Shown: in pieces, positions 9,025-17,142 of the stretch | How positions within the stretch are numbered: position 1 is the first letter of the stretch | Layout: each line of letters opens with the position of its first letter | From: Candidatus Aalborgicola lynettensis | GTDB taxonomy: Bacteria; Pseudomonadota; Gammaproteobacteria; Burkholderiales; Burkholderiaceae_C | Direction: 5' to 3' | Length of the DNA stretch: 64,000 nucleotides | Assembly (NCBI GenBank): GCA_016719405.1 | Contig: JADJZE010000002.1 | Location: forward strand, 186,001 to 250,000 | The notes under the pieces: model-generated | Databases searched by the model: none | What the model was told of the DNA's origin: nothing | What the model saw: the letters and a program-made list of their open reading frames with translations, nothing else | Position numbers and translations under genes: made by a program

Positions 9025-9803
9025 TACATACGCACGGTGATGCCGCGCTGCGCCATGCAGGCCTTGGCTTGGCCCACGGTGAATTCGCCGTAGTGGAAGA
9101 TGCTGGCAGCCAATACGGCATCGGCACCACCCTTGGTGACACCATCGGCCAAATCCTCCAAGGTGCCCACGCCACCCGAGGCGATGACTGGCACTGCCAC
9201 TGCATCGCTGACGGCGCGGGTCAAGGCCAAGTCAAAACCCGACTTGGTGCCGTCGCGGTCCATGCTGGTGAGCAAAATCTCGCCCGCGCCGCGGCGCGCC
9301 ATCTCGACGGCCCAGGTCACGGCGTCCAGTCCGGTGTTTTTGCGCCCGCCGTGGCTGTACACATCCCAACCCTCGCCGCGGGCCATCAGGTCGTCGCCAA
9401 AGCGGCGTTTAGCGTCAATGGCCACCACGATGCACTGCGCGCCATATTTGGCCGAAGAATCCGTAATCACCTGCGGGTTGGCAATGGCGGCGGAGTTGAA
9501 ACTGACCTTGTCCGCACCGGCATTGAGCAGGCGGCGCACATCGGCCACCTCGCGCACACCACCACCCACCGTCAGCGGAATAAACACCTGCGAGGCCACG
9601 GCCTCGATGATGTGCAAAATCAGATCACGCCCATCGCTGGTGGCGGTGATATCCAGAAACGTGAGTTCGTCGGCACCCTGCGCGTTGTAGCGTGCGGCAA
9701 TTTCCACCGGGTCGCCCGCGTCACGCAACTCGACAAAGTTAACGCCCTTGACAACGCGACCGCCGGTCACGTCCAGGCAGGGGATGATCCTTTTAGCGAG
9801 CAT
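9024..9803 (-). CDS. hisF: Imidazole glycerol phosphate synthase, cyclase subunit
   Basis: TIM-barrel half of IGP synthase; with HisH it converts PRFAR to IGP and AICAR. It is 259 aa from ATG 9803 (MLAKRIIPCLDV). The catalytic Asp in IPCLDVTGGRVVKG, the phosphate loop VGGGVREVADV and the second Asp region TSMDRDGTKSG are clear. The longer frame would start at a GTG inside the upstream repeat and is rejected. Confidence 0.97.
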   Translation of the reverse strand: MLAKRIIPCLDVTGGRVVKGVNFVELRDAGDPVEIAARYNAQGADELTFLDITATSDGRDLILHIIEAVASQVFIPLTVGGGVREVADVRRLLNAGADKVSFNSAAIANPQVITDSSAKYGAQCIVVAIDAKRRFGDDLMARGEGWDVYSHGGRKNTGLDAVTWAVEMARRGAGEILLTSMDRDGTKSGFDLALTRAVSDAVAVPVIASGGVGTLEDLADGVTKGGADAVLAASIFHYGEFTVGQAKACMAQRGITVRM

Positions 9804-9807
9804 TTTT

Positions 9808-9879
9808 GCCCCCACGGTCGCTCACTGCGTGTAACTTCCTGCCCCCCAAGGGGGCCGCGTTTTGCCTTGGGGCGGCCCT
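9808..9879 (+). repeat. Dispersed GC-rich repeat, family B, copy 1
   Basis: Runs from CCCCCACGGTCGCTCACT to CCTTGGGGCGGCCC and contains a CCCCCAAGGGGG palindrome and GGCCGC/GCGGCC complementarity. It fills most of the 90-bp hisA-hisF gap. An inverted copy is at 17067-17135. Confidence 0.8.
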
Positions 9880-9893
9880 GCGGCAAAACACCT

Positions 9894-10634
9894 TCATCCG
9901 TTCAACTCGTCGGCACGCTCTTGTGCAGCTTGAAAATCCAGATCACCGCTGTAGATGGCACGCCCGCAGATCACGCCTTCGACACCCTCGTCCTCCACTG
10001 CACACAGGGCTTCGATGTCGGCCATGTTGGACAGGCCCCCGGACGCAATGACGGGGATGGTCAGCGCCTGGGCCAGCTTGACGGTGGCTTCGATATTGAT
10101 GCCAGACAGCATGCCGTCGCGGCCAATGTCGGTGTAGATGATGGATTCGACGCCGTAGTCCTCGAACTTCTTGCCCAGGTCAATCACATCGTGGCGCGTG
10201 AGCTTGCTCCAGCCGTCGGTGGCCACTTTGCCGTCGCGGGCGTCCAGGCCGACGATGATGTGGCCGCCAAACGCGGTGCAGGCGTCTTGCAGGAAGCCAG
10301 GGTTCTTGACCGCGGCCGTGCCAATGATGACGTAGCGCAGGCCCGCGTCCAGATAACGCTCGATGGTGTCCAGATCGCGGATTCCACCGCCGAGCTGCAC
10401 ATCAATCTCGCTGCCCACCTCTTTGAGAATCTTGCGGATGGCGGCCTCATTTTTGGGATGCCCGGCAAAGGCGCCGTTCAGGTCCACCAGGTGCAGGCGC
10501 CGCGCGCCCTTGTCCACCCACGCGCGGGCCATGACCGCAGGGTCCTCGCCAAAAGTAGTGGATTGGTCCATATCGCCCTGTTTGAGGCGAACACAGTGAC
10601 CGTCTTTCAGGTCGATTGCGGGGATGAGCAGCAT
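9894..10634 (-). CDS. hisA: Phosphoribosylformimino-5-aminoimidazole carboxamide ribotide isomerase
   Basis: Amadori isomerase converting ProFAR to PRFAR in histidine synthesis. It is a 246-aa beta/alpha barrel. Its N-terminus MLLIPAIDLKDGHCVRLKQG contains the catalytic Asp, and QLGGGIRDLDT plus the later TDIGRDGMLSG give the two phosphate-binding halves and second catalytic Asp. It is paralogous to hisF next to it. A 23-bp gap separates it from hisH. Confidence 0.97.
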   Translation of the reverse strand: MLLIPAIDLKDGHCVRLKQGDMDQSTTFGEDPAVMARAWVDKGARRLHLVDLNGAFAGHPKNEAAIRKILKEVGSEIDVQLGGGIRDLDTIERYLDAGLRYVIIGTAAVKNPGFLQDACTAFGGHIIVGLDARDGKVATDGWSKLTRHDVIDLGKKFEDYGVESIIYTDIGRDGMLSGINIEATVKLAQALTIPVIASGGLSNMADIEALCAVEDEGVEGVICGRAIYSGDLDFQAAQERADELNG

Positions 10635-10657
10635 GGTGTCGGCGAGAACCGGTAGGT

Positions 10658-11317
10658 TTAGGGATTCCAGTGAAGGAAGTTGCGGTAAAGAGAAAGGCCT
10701 TGGTCGGCGCTTTTTTCAGGGTGAAACTGGGTGGCGAAAATGTTATCACGCGCAATGGCGCAGGCAAACTGCTGGCCGTAGTCGGTCAGGCCCACGCTGT
10801 GGCGCACATCCGACGGTTGGGCGTAGTAACTGTGCACAAAGTAAAACCAGCTGCCATCGGGTACATCGCCCCAGACCGGGTGGGGTGCACCACCATGATT
10901 GGCTTGCCAGACCTGGTTCCAGCCCATTTGCGGCACCTTGAAACGGCTGCCGTCCTGCTGCATCTGGCCGGTCAAATCGAACTTGATAACTTCTCCAGGG
11001 ATCAGCCCCAGGCACGGGGTATCTTGCTCCTCAGAGTGGTCCAGCAGCATCTGCATACCCACACATACGCCCATCAGCGGTTTGTGCTGCGCGGCGTGCA
11101 TGACGGCGCCAAACATGCCGCTGTCATGCAACTCCCGCATGCAGTCGCGCATGGCACCTTGACCCGGCAACACCACGCGCTGGGCGGTCATTACCTCGTG
11201 CGGCGTGCGGGCCCATACCACGTCCACACCTGCACCTGCTGCCGCATGAACCACCGCCTGCGTCACCGAGCGCAGGTTGCCCATGCCGTAATCGACCACT
11301 GCCACTGTTCGTTTCAT
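10658..11317 (-). CDS. hisH: Imidazole glycerol phosphate synthase, glutaminase subunit
   Basis: Class I glutamine amidotransferase that supplies ammonia to HisF. It is 219 aa. The catalytic triad is C85 in LMGVCVGMQ, H199 and E201 in TQFHPEKS. The N-terminal VVDYGMGNLRS is the usual HisH start. Its ATG (11315-11317) lies at the edge of family-A repeat copy 3. Confidence 0.97.
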   Translation of the reverse strand: MKRTVAVVDYGMGNLRSVTQAVVHAAAGAGVDVVWARTPHEVMTAQRVVLPGQGAMRDCMRELHDSGMFGAVMHAAQHKPLMGVCVGMQMLLDHSEEQDTPCLGLIPGEVIKFDLTGQMQQDGSRFKVPQMGWNQVWQANHGGAPHPVWGDVPDGSWFYFVHSYYAQPSDVRHSVGLTDYGQQFACAIARDNIFATQFHPEKSADQGLSLYRNFLHWNP

Positions 11318-11372
11318 GCTATATATTTAGTAGCTGTCACCGCACGTTGTGCGTGCGCTAGCGGCCGATTCT
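11316..11372 (+). repeat. Dispersed ~58-bp repeat, family A, copy 3
   Basis: ATGCTAT, an AT-rich spacer, TAGTAGCTG, then CCGCACG and GTGCGTGCGC, ending GCGGCCGATTCT. It occupies nearly all of the hisB-hisH gap. It is the closest relative in this window of the copy at the start of hisD (16347-16402). Confidence 0.8.
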
Positions 11373-11382
11373 ACCCATGAAT

Positions 11383-12015
11383 TTACAAACTTCCCTTGGT
11401 GGAAGGAATGATGCCCACTGAGCGGGGGTCGCGCTCCAGCGCAGCACGCAAGGCCCGGGCGAAGGCCTTGAACACGGTCTCGGCCTGGTGGTGGGCGTTT
11501 TCGCCCTTCAGGTTGTCGATGTGCAGTGTCACCAGTGCATGGTTGACAAAGCCCTGGAAGAACTCGTGCGTAAGCTGGGTGTCAAAGCTGCCGATCATGC
11601 CGCTCTTGAAGGGCACATCCATCACCAAACCGGGGCGGCCCGAGAAATCAACCACCACGCGGCTCAAGGCCTCGTCCAGCGGCACATAGGCGTGGCCGTA
11701 ACGGCGAATGCCTTTTTTGTCGCCCACCGCCTGCGCAAAGGCCTGACCCAGGGTGATGCCCACGTCTTCCACCGTGTGGTGGCCGTCAATGTGCAGGTCG
11801 CCATCGGCCTCAATATCCAGATCGATCAAGCCGTGGCGGGCGATCTGGTCCAGCATATGGTCAAAAAAACCAATGCCGGTGCTCAGGCGCGCCTGGCCGG
11901 TGCCGTCCAGATTGATTTTGACCCGGATGCGCGTCTCTGCCGTGTTGCGCTCGACTTCGGCGATGCGGTCCGGATTGGGTTGCGCGGGCAGTTCAATCAG
12001 CGATGTGTTGGTCAT
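11383..12015 (-). CDS. hisB: Imidazoleglycerol-phosphate dehydratase
   Basis: Monofunctional IGPD, 210 aa, making imidazole acetol phosphate. The two metal-binding motifs GHHTVEDVGI and AHHQAETVFKA are both present, as are RNTAETRI and GIGFFDHML. There is no HAD phosphatase domain, so histidinol phosphatase must be encoded elsewhere. The start ATG overlaps the hisC stop (ATGA). Confidence 0.97.
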   Translation of the reverse strand: MTNTSLIELPAQPNPDRIAEVERNTAETRIRVKINLDGTGQARLSTGIGFFDHMLDQIARHGLIDLDIEADGDLHIDGHHTVEDVGITLGQAFAQAVGDKKGIRRYGHAYVPLDEALSRVVVDFSGRPGLVMDVPFKSGMIGSFDTQLTHEFFQGFVNHALVTLHIDNLKGENAHHQAETVFKAFARALRAALERDPRSVGIIPSTKGSL

Positions 12016-13160
12016 AAGATTTCCGACAGAGCCGCCAACAGGCGCGTGTTCTCGTCAGCAGTGCCAACGGTCAGGCGCAGGCAATTGGCCAGCAAAGGGT
12101 GCATTTTAGAAACGTTCTTGACCAAAATGCCGCGCGCCTTCAGGCCATCGAAGACTTTTTGTGCCGTATCAGTGCCAGCGCCCTCCCCCGCCAAGGCGGA
12201 TATGCGCACCAAAATCATGTTGGCGTCGCTGTTGAATGGCTGCACACCGGGCATGGCGCGCAAGGCATCGAGCAGGCGTTGGCGCTGGGCGCGGATGTTT
12301 TCTGCCTGCGCCGCAAAGGTATCGGCATGTTCCAACGCAAACAGCGCACACTCGCAGTTCAGCACGCTGATGTTGTATGGTGGGCGCACCTTGTCCACCT
12401 CCGCAATCAAGGCCTTGGCGCCCATCATGTAACCCAGGCGCACGCCCGCCAGGCCAAACTTGGAGAGCGTACGCATCAGCAGCACATGGCCATGGGCACC
12501 GGGGTTGGCGCGAATCACATCGATATAGCTGCGGCTGGAAAATGGCTGGTAAGCCTCGTCCAACACCACGATGCTGCCCACTTCGCCCGCCGCGCGCACC
12601 ACCTGCGCCATGGCTGCAGCGTCCCACAGGTTGGCGGTGGGGTTGTTGGGGTAGGCCAGGTAGACAATGGCGGGCTGGTGCTGGGCAATGGCGGTGCACA
12701 TGGCCGCTGCGTCCAGCTCAAAATCGGGGGTGAGCGGCACGCCCACAAAATCCAGGCCCTGCAACTGCGCGCTCATGGCATACATCACAAACCCGGGCAG
12801 CGGCGCCAGGACGACCGGTTTTTTGCCACCAGGTTCCACCGGCACGTCGCAGGCCATGGCCAACAGGCTGATCAATTCGTCCGAGCCGTTGCCCAGCATG
12901 ATGTCAAAGCCCTCGGGCATGGCTGCGTAATCCGCCAAGGCTTTACGCAAATCATTCACCCGGCCATCGGGGTAGCGGTTGAGCGCCAGTGCACCCAGGC
13001 GGGCACCCAGTTCGGCCTGCAAGGTAAGGCTCAGGCGGTGCGGGTTCTCCATGGCGTCGAGCTTGACCATGCCTTTGGAGTCCTGAATGGCATAGGCGTG
13101 CATGGACTGCACGTCCTGGCGGATGCGGCGCGCAATGAGCGCGGAAATATCGGATTGCAC
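12012..13160 (-). CDS. hisC: Histidinol-phosphate aminotransferase
   Basis: PLP-dependent class I/II aminotransferase, about 382 aa. LDAMENPHRL, NRYPDGRVNDLR, GNGSDELI, AYPNNPTAN, VLDEAYQPF and the PLP lysine segment TLSKFGLAGVRLGYMMG are diagnostic. The start is uncertain: I prefer GTG at 13160, with AGGA eight bases upstream, over TTG at 13166. It is the first gene of the downstream his block, as hisD is displaced by the 13.2-15.0 kb insertion. Confidence 0.94.
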   Translation of the reverse strand: MQSDISALIARRIRQDVQSMHAYAIQDSKGMVKLDAMENPHRLSLTLQAELGARLGALALNRYPDGRVNDLRKALADYAAMPEGFDIMLGNGSDELISLLAMACDVPVEPGGKKPVVLAPLPGFVMYAMSAQLQGLDFVGVPLTPDFELDAAAMCTAIAQHQPAIVYLAYPNNPTANLWDAAAMAQVVRAAGEVGSIVVLDEAYQPFSSRSYIDVIRANPGAHGHVLLMRTLSKFGLAGVRLGYMMGAKALIAEVDKVRPPYNISVLNCECALFALEHADTFAAQAENIRAQRQRLLDALRAMPGVQPFNSDANMILVRISALAGEGAGTDTAQKVFDGLKARGILVKNVSKMHPLLANCLRLTVGTADENTRLLAALSEIL

Positions 13161-13363
13161 AATCAATTCCTAGGTTAAGAATTTCACACTGGGTCCAGCA
13201 CGGTTATCAAACGCTTGACGAAGTATTGACCCGACCCCCCTAGGTATCGCTATTGAGCAAAGACCGATTGCCCGGCCATGGCGACTACCATTGAGTACCC
13301 GTAGTGCAGCCCATTTTAGTTTCTGAATCCGCAAGCCTCCGCTGCAATGGCACACTCAGCCCC

Positions 13364-14008
13364 ATGCCAGCACTACCCGACTACCCGCCCAACCCACAAC
13401 TCAGCCAGCAGTTGCGCTTTCTGATCGAGGTCGACAAGGTCAAATCCATCTTTCGCAAATCCATGTTGTTTGACGGCAGCCGGTTCGAGAACGACGCCGA
13501 GCACTCCTGGACGATTGCACTCATGGCAGTGCTGCTGCGCGAACATGCCAACTTTTCCGTGGATCTGGAAAAGGCCATCACCATGTTGCTCGTCCATGAC
13601 ATTGTCGAGATCGATGCCGGAGACTCCTTCCTGTATTCGGCGGAGCGTTCAGACGCTTATGGCAAGGAACATCAGTCGGCCCAGCGCATCTTCGGCATGC
13701 TGATGCCCGCCCAGCGCGACTATTTTCTGCAGCTATGGGAAGAATTTGAAGCACGGGAATCGAACGAGGCCCGGTTTGCGTCGGTTTTCGATCGCATGGA
13801 ACCCATCCTGCAGAACTATGCCAACGAAGGCTCCACCTGGAAACAAAACCACGTGACCTATGAGATGGTCGTGTCCAAGAATTGCCACATTGCAGAGGGC
13901 TCGCAAGCGATTTGGGAGTTTGTGCTGTTTCTGCTGAACGATGCGGTACACATGGGATATCTGCCCCGCGAGGCAAATTGTGGGTGTGAGACTCAGCAGA
14001 GTGCATGA
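13364..14008 (+). CDS. HD-domain phosphohydrolase
   Basis: 214 aa from MPALPDYPPN. Residues about 30-150 hold the HD signature: NDAEHSWTIALMA supplies the first His, LLVHDIVEIDAGD the HD pair, and FDRMEPILQN a later Asp. It resembles the YfbR/HDDC2-type nucleotidase family, so a 5'-deoxynucleotide or other phosphomonoester substrate is plausible but unproven. It is encoded opposite to the his genes on both sides, with no obvious Shine-Dalgarno sequence. Confidence 0.82.
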   Translation: MPALPDYPPNPQLSQQLRFLIEVDKVKSIFRKSMLFDGSRFENDAEHSWTIALMAVLLREHANFSVDLEKAITMLLVHDIVEIDAGDSFLYSAERSDAYGKEHQSAQRIFGMLMPAQRDYFLQLWEEFEARESNEARFASVFDRMEPILQNYANEGSTWKQNHVTYEMVVSKNCHIAEGSQAIWEFVLFLLNDAVHMGYLPREANCGCETQQSA

Positions 14009-14058
14009 CACGGAATTAAACTGGGCCACGGATTCCCCAACGACCAGGAGAGCAGCTC

Positions 14059-14505
14059 TTGACCACCAACACCGTTCAACTGCACCGCGTACTGCGTGCC
14101 CCACCCGACAAGGTGTACCGTGCCTTTCTGAACCCAGCCGCCATGGCCAAGTGGCTGCCCCCATTTGGGTTTACCTGCACGGTGGAGCACCTTGATGCGC
14201 GGGTGGGTGGCACATTTCGCATGGCATTTGAGAACTTTTCCACCGGTAACGGGCACGCCTTTGGCGGCGAATACCTGGAGCTGGTAGCCGGTAGGCTGAT
14301 CCGCTACACCGACCGGTTTGACGACCCCAACTTGCCCGGCGTGATGGAGGTGACCGTCGCCCTGAAACCGGTGCTATGCGGCACCGACTTGCACATCACC
14401 CAATCGGGCATACCAGCAATGATTCCGGTGGAGATGTGTTACCTGGGCTGGCAGGAGTCGCTGGTGCAACTGGCCCATCTGGTGGAGCCGGAGATAGCGG
14501 AGTAA
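14059..14505 (+). CDS. SRPBCC (AHSA1-like) domain protein
   Basis: 148 aa. VLRAPPDKVYRAFLNPAAM and KWLPPFGF are the usual opening of AHSA1/polyketide-cyclase-like START-fold proteins; GGTFRMAFEN and GWQESLVQLAHLVE complete the fold. The ligand is unknown. The start is a TTG at 14059, supported by AGGAG eight bases upstream. It runs in the same direction as the HD gene 50 bp away, so they may form a two-gene unit inserted in the his cluster. Confidence 0.85.
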   Translation: MTTNTVQLHRVLRAPPDKVYRAFLNPAAMAKWLPPFGFTCTVEHLDARVGGTFRMAFENFSTGNGHAFGGEYLELVAGRLIRYTDRFDDPNLPGVMEVTVALKPVLCGTDLHITQSGIPAMIPVEMCYLGWQESLVQLAHLVEPEIAE

Positions 14506-14521
14506 TACCACTCCTGCCGTG

Positions 14522-14929
14522 TTAGCACGGATACCCCGCTTCCAGCGCATTGCGCATAACCAGCTCCACCGGCATGTCGGCCTCGTACAGATCCGGGTTG
14601 CGGCGCAATTCACCATCGAATAGGCCGCGCGCCATGCGCGGCTCCAGGCGGCGCCCATTGGGGCAGATGCGGGGCTTGGCCCCCTGGCGCACGGCGTGGT
14701 GGTGGGCTTCGAGCACACCTTCCATAACGCCGACCAAGTAGTAATCCGTGTAGGTGCGGCCCTGCTTTTCGGTCTTTTCCAAGGCCCGCAGTTCGCGCAG
14801 GCTCATGGCCTGGGCGCTGGGCGCCAGCAACAAACACAACAGTCCCAGTGCGGCCAGTGCCCTGCTGGAGGGCACAGCGCGCGATAGCCCGGCACCGAAG
14901 CGTGGCAGGTCAAAGCAGTTATGCACCAT
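14522..14929 (-). CDS. Secreted Rap1a/Tai-like protein
   Basis: 135 aa with a signal peptide (hydrophobic about 25-40, cleavage near SAQA). The mature part has DYYLVGVMEGVLEAHH, a Cys-Pro (RICPNG) and the C-terminus ELVMRNALEAGYPC, resembling the Rap1a/Tai immunity-like domain, which ends in a similar AL-x-x-x-[FY]PC. The two cysteines probably form a disulfide. The family call is by pattern only. The strong AGGAGG ribosome site is embedded in family-A repeat copy 4. No cognate T6SS effector is visible nearby. Confidence 0.6.
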   Translation of the reverse strand: MVHNCFDLPRFGAGLSRAVPSSRALAALGLLCLLLAPSAQAMSLRELRALEKTEKQGRTYTDYYLVGVMEGVLEAHHHAVRQGAKPRICPNGRRLEPRMARGLFDGELRRNPDLYEADMPVELVMRNALEAGYPC

Positions 14930-14984
14930 TTCAGCCTCCTGCGCGCGTCCAGCAAGCGTAACCAGCTACGTTATTGATAGCAAA
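14929..14984 (-). repeat. Dispersed ~58-bp repeat, family A, copy 4
   Basis: On the minus strand it reads TTTGCTAT, spacer, GTAGCTGG, CGCTTG, ACGCGCGCAGGAGGC. Its distal end contains the ribosome site and touches the start codon of the secreted Rap1a-like gene. Confidence 0.65.
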
Positions 14985-15023
14985 CCACACCCATGCGCGC
15001 AACAGTGCACGCGGGCGCGGCAA

Positions 15024-16397
15024 TCAGGCAGCGCCCTTGAGCCGCATCTCCGCCGCACGCGCATGGGCTTGCAGGCCTTCGCCGTGGGCCAGCACGCTGG
15101 CAATCTGGCCCAGCGTCTGGGCACCCTGCTCGCTCACCTCGATGATGCTGCTGCGCTTCTGGAAGTCGTACACACCCAAGGGGCTGGAGAAACGCGCCGT
15201 GCCGCTGGTGGGCAGCACGTGGTTGGGGCCGGCGCAGTAGTCGCCCAGGCTCTCGCTGGTGTAGGCCCCCAGAAAGATGGCCCCGGCGTGTTTGAGCAGC
15301 GGCTCCCAGCGGTGCGGGTCGCGGCTGGAGACTTCCAGGTGCTCGGGCGCAATGCGGTTGCTGATGGCACAGGCTTCTTCCATGCTGCGGGTGTGGATCA
15401 GCGCACCGCGGCCAGTCAGGCTTTTGGCGATGATCTCGGCGCGTGGCATTTCGGGCAGCAAACGGTTGATGCTGGCCTGCACGGCATCAATGTAAGCGGC
15501 GTCGGGGCACAGCAGAATGCTTTGGGCCAGCTCGTCGTGTTCGGCCTGGCTGAACAGGTCCATGGCCACCCAATCGGGCGGGGTGGTGCCGTCGGCCAGC
15601 ACCAGAATTTCACTCGGCCCGGCAATCATGTCGATACCCACAGTACCGAACACGCGGCGCTTGGCTGCGGCCACATAGGCGTTGCCCGGGCCGGTGATCT
15701 TGTCCACACGCGGCACGGTGGCCGTACCATAGGCCAGCGCGGCCACGGCCTGTGCGCCACCGATGGTGAAGGCGCGTGTGACGCCGGCCACATAGGCCGC
15801 CGCCAGCACCAGTTGGTTGAGTTCGGGTTTGGCGTCAGGCGCCGCACCCTGCCCGCCCGTGGCCACGCTGCCACGCACCGGGGTGGGCACCACCATGATG
15901 ATCTCGCCCACACCGGCCACGTGGGCGGGAATGGCGTTCATCAGCACCGACGAGGGATAGGCCGCCTTGCCGCCCGGCACGTAGATGCCCACGCGGTCCA
16001 GCGGGGTGACCTTCTGGCCCAGCAGGGTGCCGTCTTCGTCGCGGTAGCTCCAGCTCTCGCCGGAGGCTTTTTTCTGCGCCTCGTGGTAGCTGCGCACACG
16101 CGCTGCGGCGGCCTGCAAGGCATTGCGCTGCACCTCGGGAATGCTGTCAAAGGCCGCTTTTAAGGCGGCTTGTGTGAGTTCCAGCGCGGCCATGGAGGGC
16201 ACCTGCAGCCCGTCAAAACGCGCGGTGTATTCGAGCACCGCGGCGTCGCCACGCTTTTGCACATCGGCCAGGATGTCGGCGACCCGCGCCTCGATGGCGG
16301 CATCGGTGTCGGCGGCCCAGTGCAGGCGGGCCTGGAATTGGGCATCAAAATCGGCATCTGCGCACGCCAGACGTGCGGGAGCAGCTATCAAAGTCAT
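15024..16397 (-). CDS. hisD: Histidinol dehydrogenase
   Basis: Last two steps of histidine synthesis, a zinc- and NAD-dependent oxidation of histidinol to histidine. It is 457 aa, longer than the usual ~430. Conserved blocks: YVPGGKAAYPSSVLMN, GAQAVAALAYGT, GPGNAYVAAAKR, AGPSEILVLAD, DLFSQAEHDELAQ and the C-terminal GPNHVLPTSGTARF. The extra N-terminus (MTLIAAPARLACADADF) is encoded by family-A repeat copy 5. A 12-bp gap separates it from hisG. Confidence 0.96.
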   Translation of the reverse strand: MTLIAAPARLACADADFDAQFQARLHWAADTDAAIEARVADILADVQKRGDAAVLEYTARFDGLQVPSMAALELTQAALKAAFDSIPEVQRNALQAAAARVRSYHEAQKKASGESWSYRDEDGTLLGQKVTPLDRVGIYVPGGKAAYPSSVLMNAIPAHVAGVGEIIMVVPTPVRGSVATGGQGAAPDAKPELNQLVLAAAYVAGVTRAFTIGGAQAVAALAYGTATVPRVDKITGPGNAYVAAAKRRVFGTVGIDMIAGPSEILVLADGTTPPDWVAMDLFSQAEHDELAQSILLCPDAAYIDAVQASINRLLPEMPRAEIIAKSLTGRGALIHTRSMEEACAISNRIAPEHLEVSSRDPHRWEPLLKHAGAIFLGAYTSESLGDYCAGPNHVLPTSGTARFSSPLGVYDFQKRSSIIEVSEQGAQTLGQIASVLAHGEGLQAHARAAEMRLKGAA

Positions 16398-16402
16398 AGC
16401 AT
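16347..16402 (-). repeat. Dispersed ~58-bp repeat, family A, copy 5 (within hisD start)
   Basis: On the minus strand it reads TGCTAT, spacer, GATAGCTGC, CCGCACG, GGCGTGCGCA, GATGCCGATTTT. It closely parallels copy 3. It contains the hisD ATG and its first ~17 codons. Confidence 0.75.
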
Positions 16403-16409
16403 TAAAAAG

Positions 16410-17054
16410 TTAAGCAGAGGTTTGAACAGCGCTGGCAAAGGCGTCGATGATTTTGCGCAGGGGTTCGCGTTTGAGCTTGAGCGCGGCCTGGTTGACCACC
16501 AGGTGCGAGCTGATGTCCATGATGCGCTCCACTTCCACCAAATGGTTGGCCTTGAGCGTGTTGCCGGTGGAAACCAAATCCACAATGGCATCGGCCATAC
16601 CAACCAGCGGGGCCAGTTCCATGCTGCCGTACAGTTTAATCAAGTCCACATGGACGCCCTTAGAAGCAAAGAATTCGCGCGCAATGGCCACGTACTTGGT
16701 GGCCACCGTCAGGCGCGAGCCCTGCTTGACGGCACTGGCGTAGTCGAACTCCGAGCGCACCGCCACGCTGATGCGGCATTTGGCAATCTGCAAGTCCAGC
16801 GGCTGGTACAGGCCCTGGCCACCGTGCTCCAGCAGGGTGTCTTTGCCGGTAATGCCCATGTCGGCACCGCCGTATTGCACGTAGGTGGGCACGTCGGTGG
16901 CGCGCACCACCAGCAGGCGCACCCCGGGCAGGTTGGTGTCCAGAATGAGCTTGCGGGATTTTTCGGGGTCGTCCAGCACCTCGATACCGGCGGCACGCAA
17001 GAGCGGCAGGGTTTCTTCGAAGATGCGGCCTTTGGAGAGGGCGAGGGTGATCAT
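16410..17054 (-). CDS. hisG: ATP phosphoribosyltransferase, short form
   Basis: First committed step of histidine synthesis: ATP + PRPP to PR-ATP. At 214 aa it is the short HisG form lacking the regulatory ACT-like domain, so activity and feedback control would depend on HisZ, which is not in this window. ITLALSKGRIFEETLPLL, GADMGITGKDTL and DAIVDLVSTGNTLKAN are conserved. Start ATG 17054. Confidence 0.96.
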   Translation of the reverse strand: MITLALSKGRIFEETLPLLRAAGIEVLDDPEKSRKLILDTNLPGVRLLVVRATDVPTYVQYGGADMGITGKDTLLEHGGQGLYQPLDLQIAKCRISVAVRSEFDYASAVKQGSRLTVATKYVAIAREFFASKGVHVDLIKLYGSMELAPLVGMADAIVDLVSTGNTLKANHLVEVERIMDISSHLVVNQAALKLKREPLRKIIDAFASAVQTSA

Positions 17055-17066
17055 TTGAGCACCGCC

Positions 17067-17135
17067 GGGCCGCCCCAAGGCGCGAAGGCCCCCTCGGGGG
17101 GCAGTGAAGTACACGAAGTGACGAACGTGGGGGTC
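17067..17135 (-). repeat. Dispersed GC-rich repeat, family B, copy 2
   Basis: Inverted relative to 9808-9879. On the minus strand it runs from CCCCCACGTTCGTCACT to CCTTGGGGCGGCCC with the same central CCCCC-GGGGG palindrome. It fills most of the murA-hisG gap. Confidence 0.8.
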
Positions 17136-17142
17136 ATGATTT

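Noticed and set aside
12012..13166. TTG start of hisC at 13166
   Set aside because: The AGGA sequence is only four bases from TTG but eight from the GTG at 13160; the GTG is preferred, though not certain.
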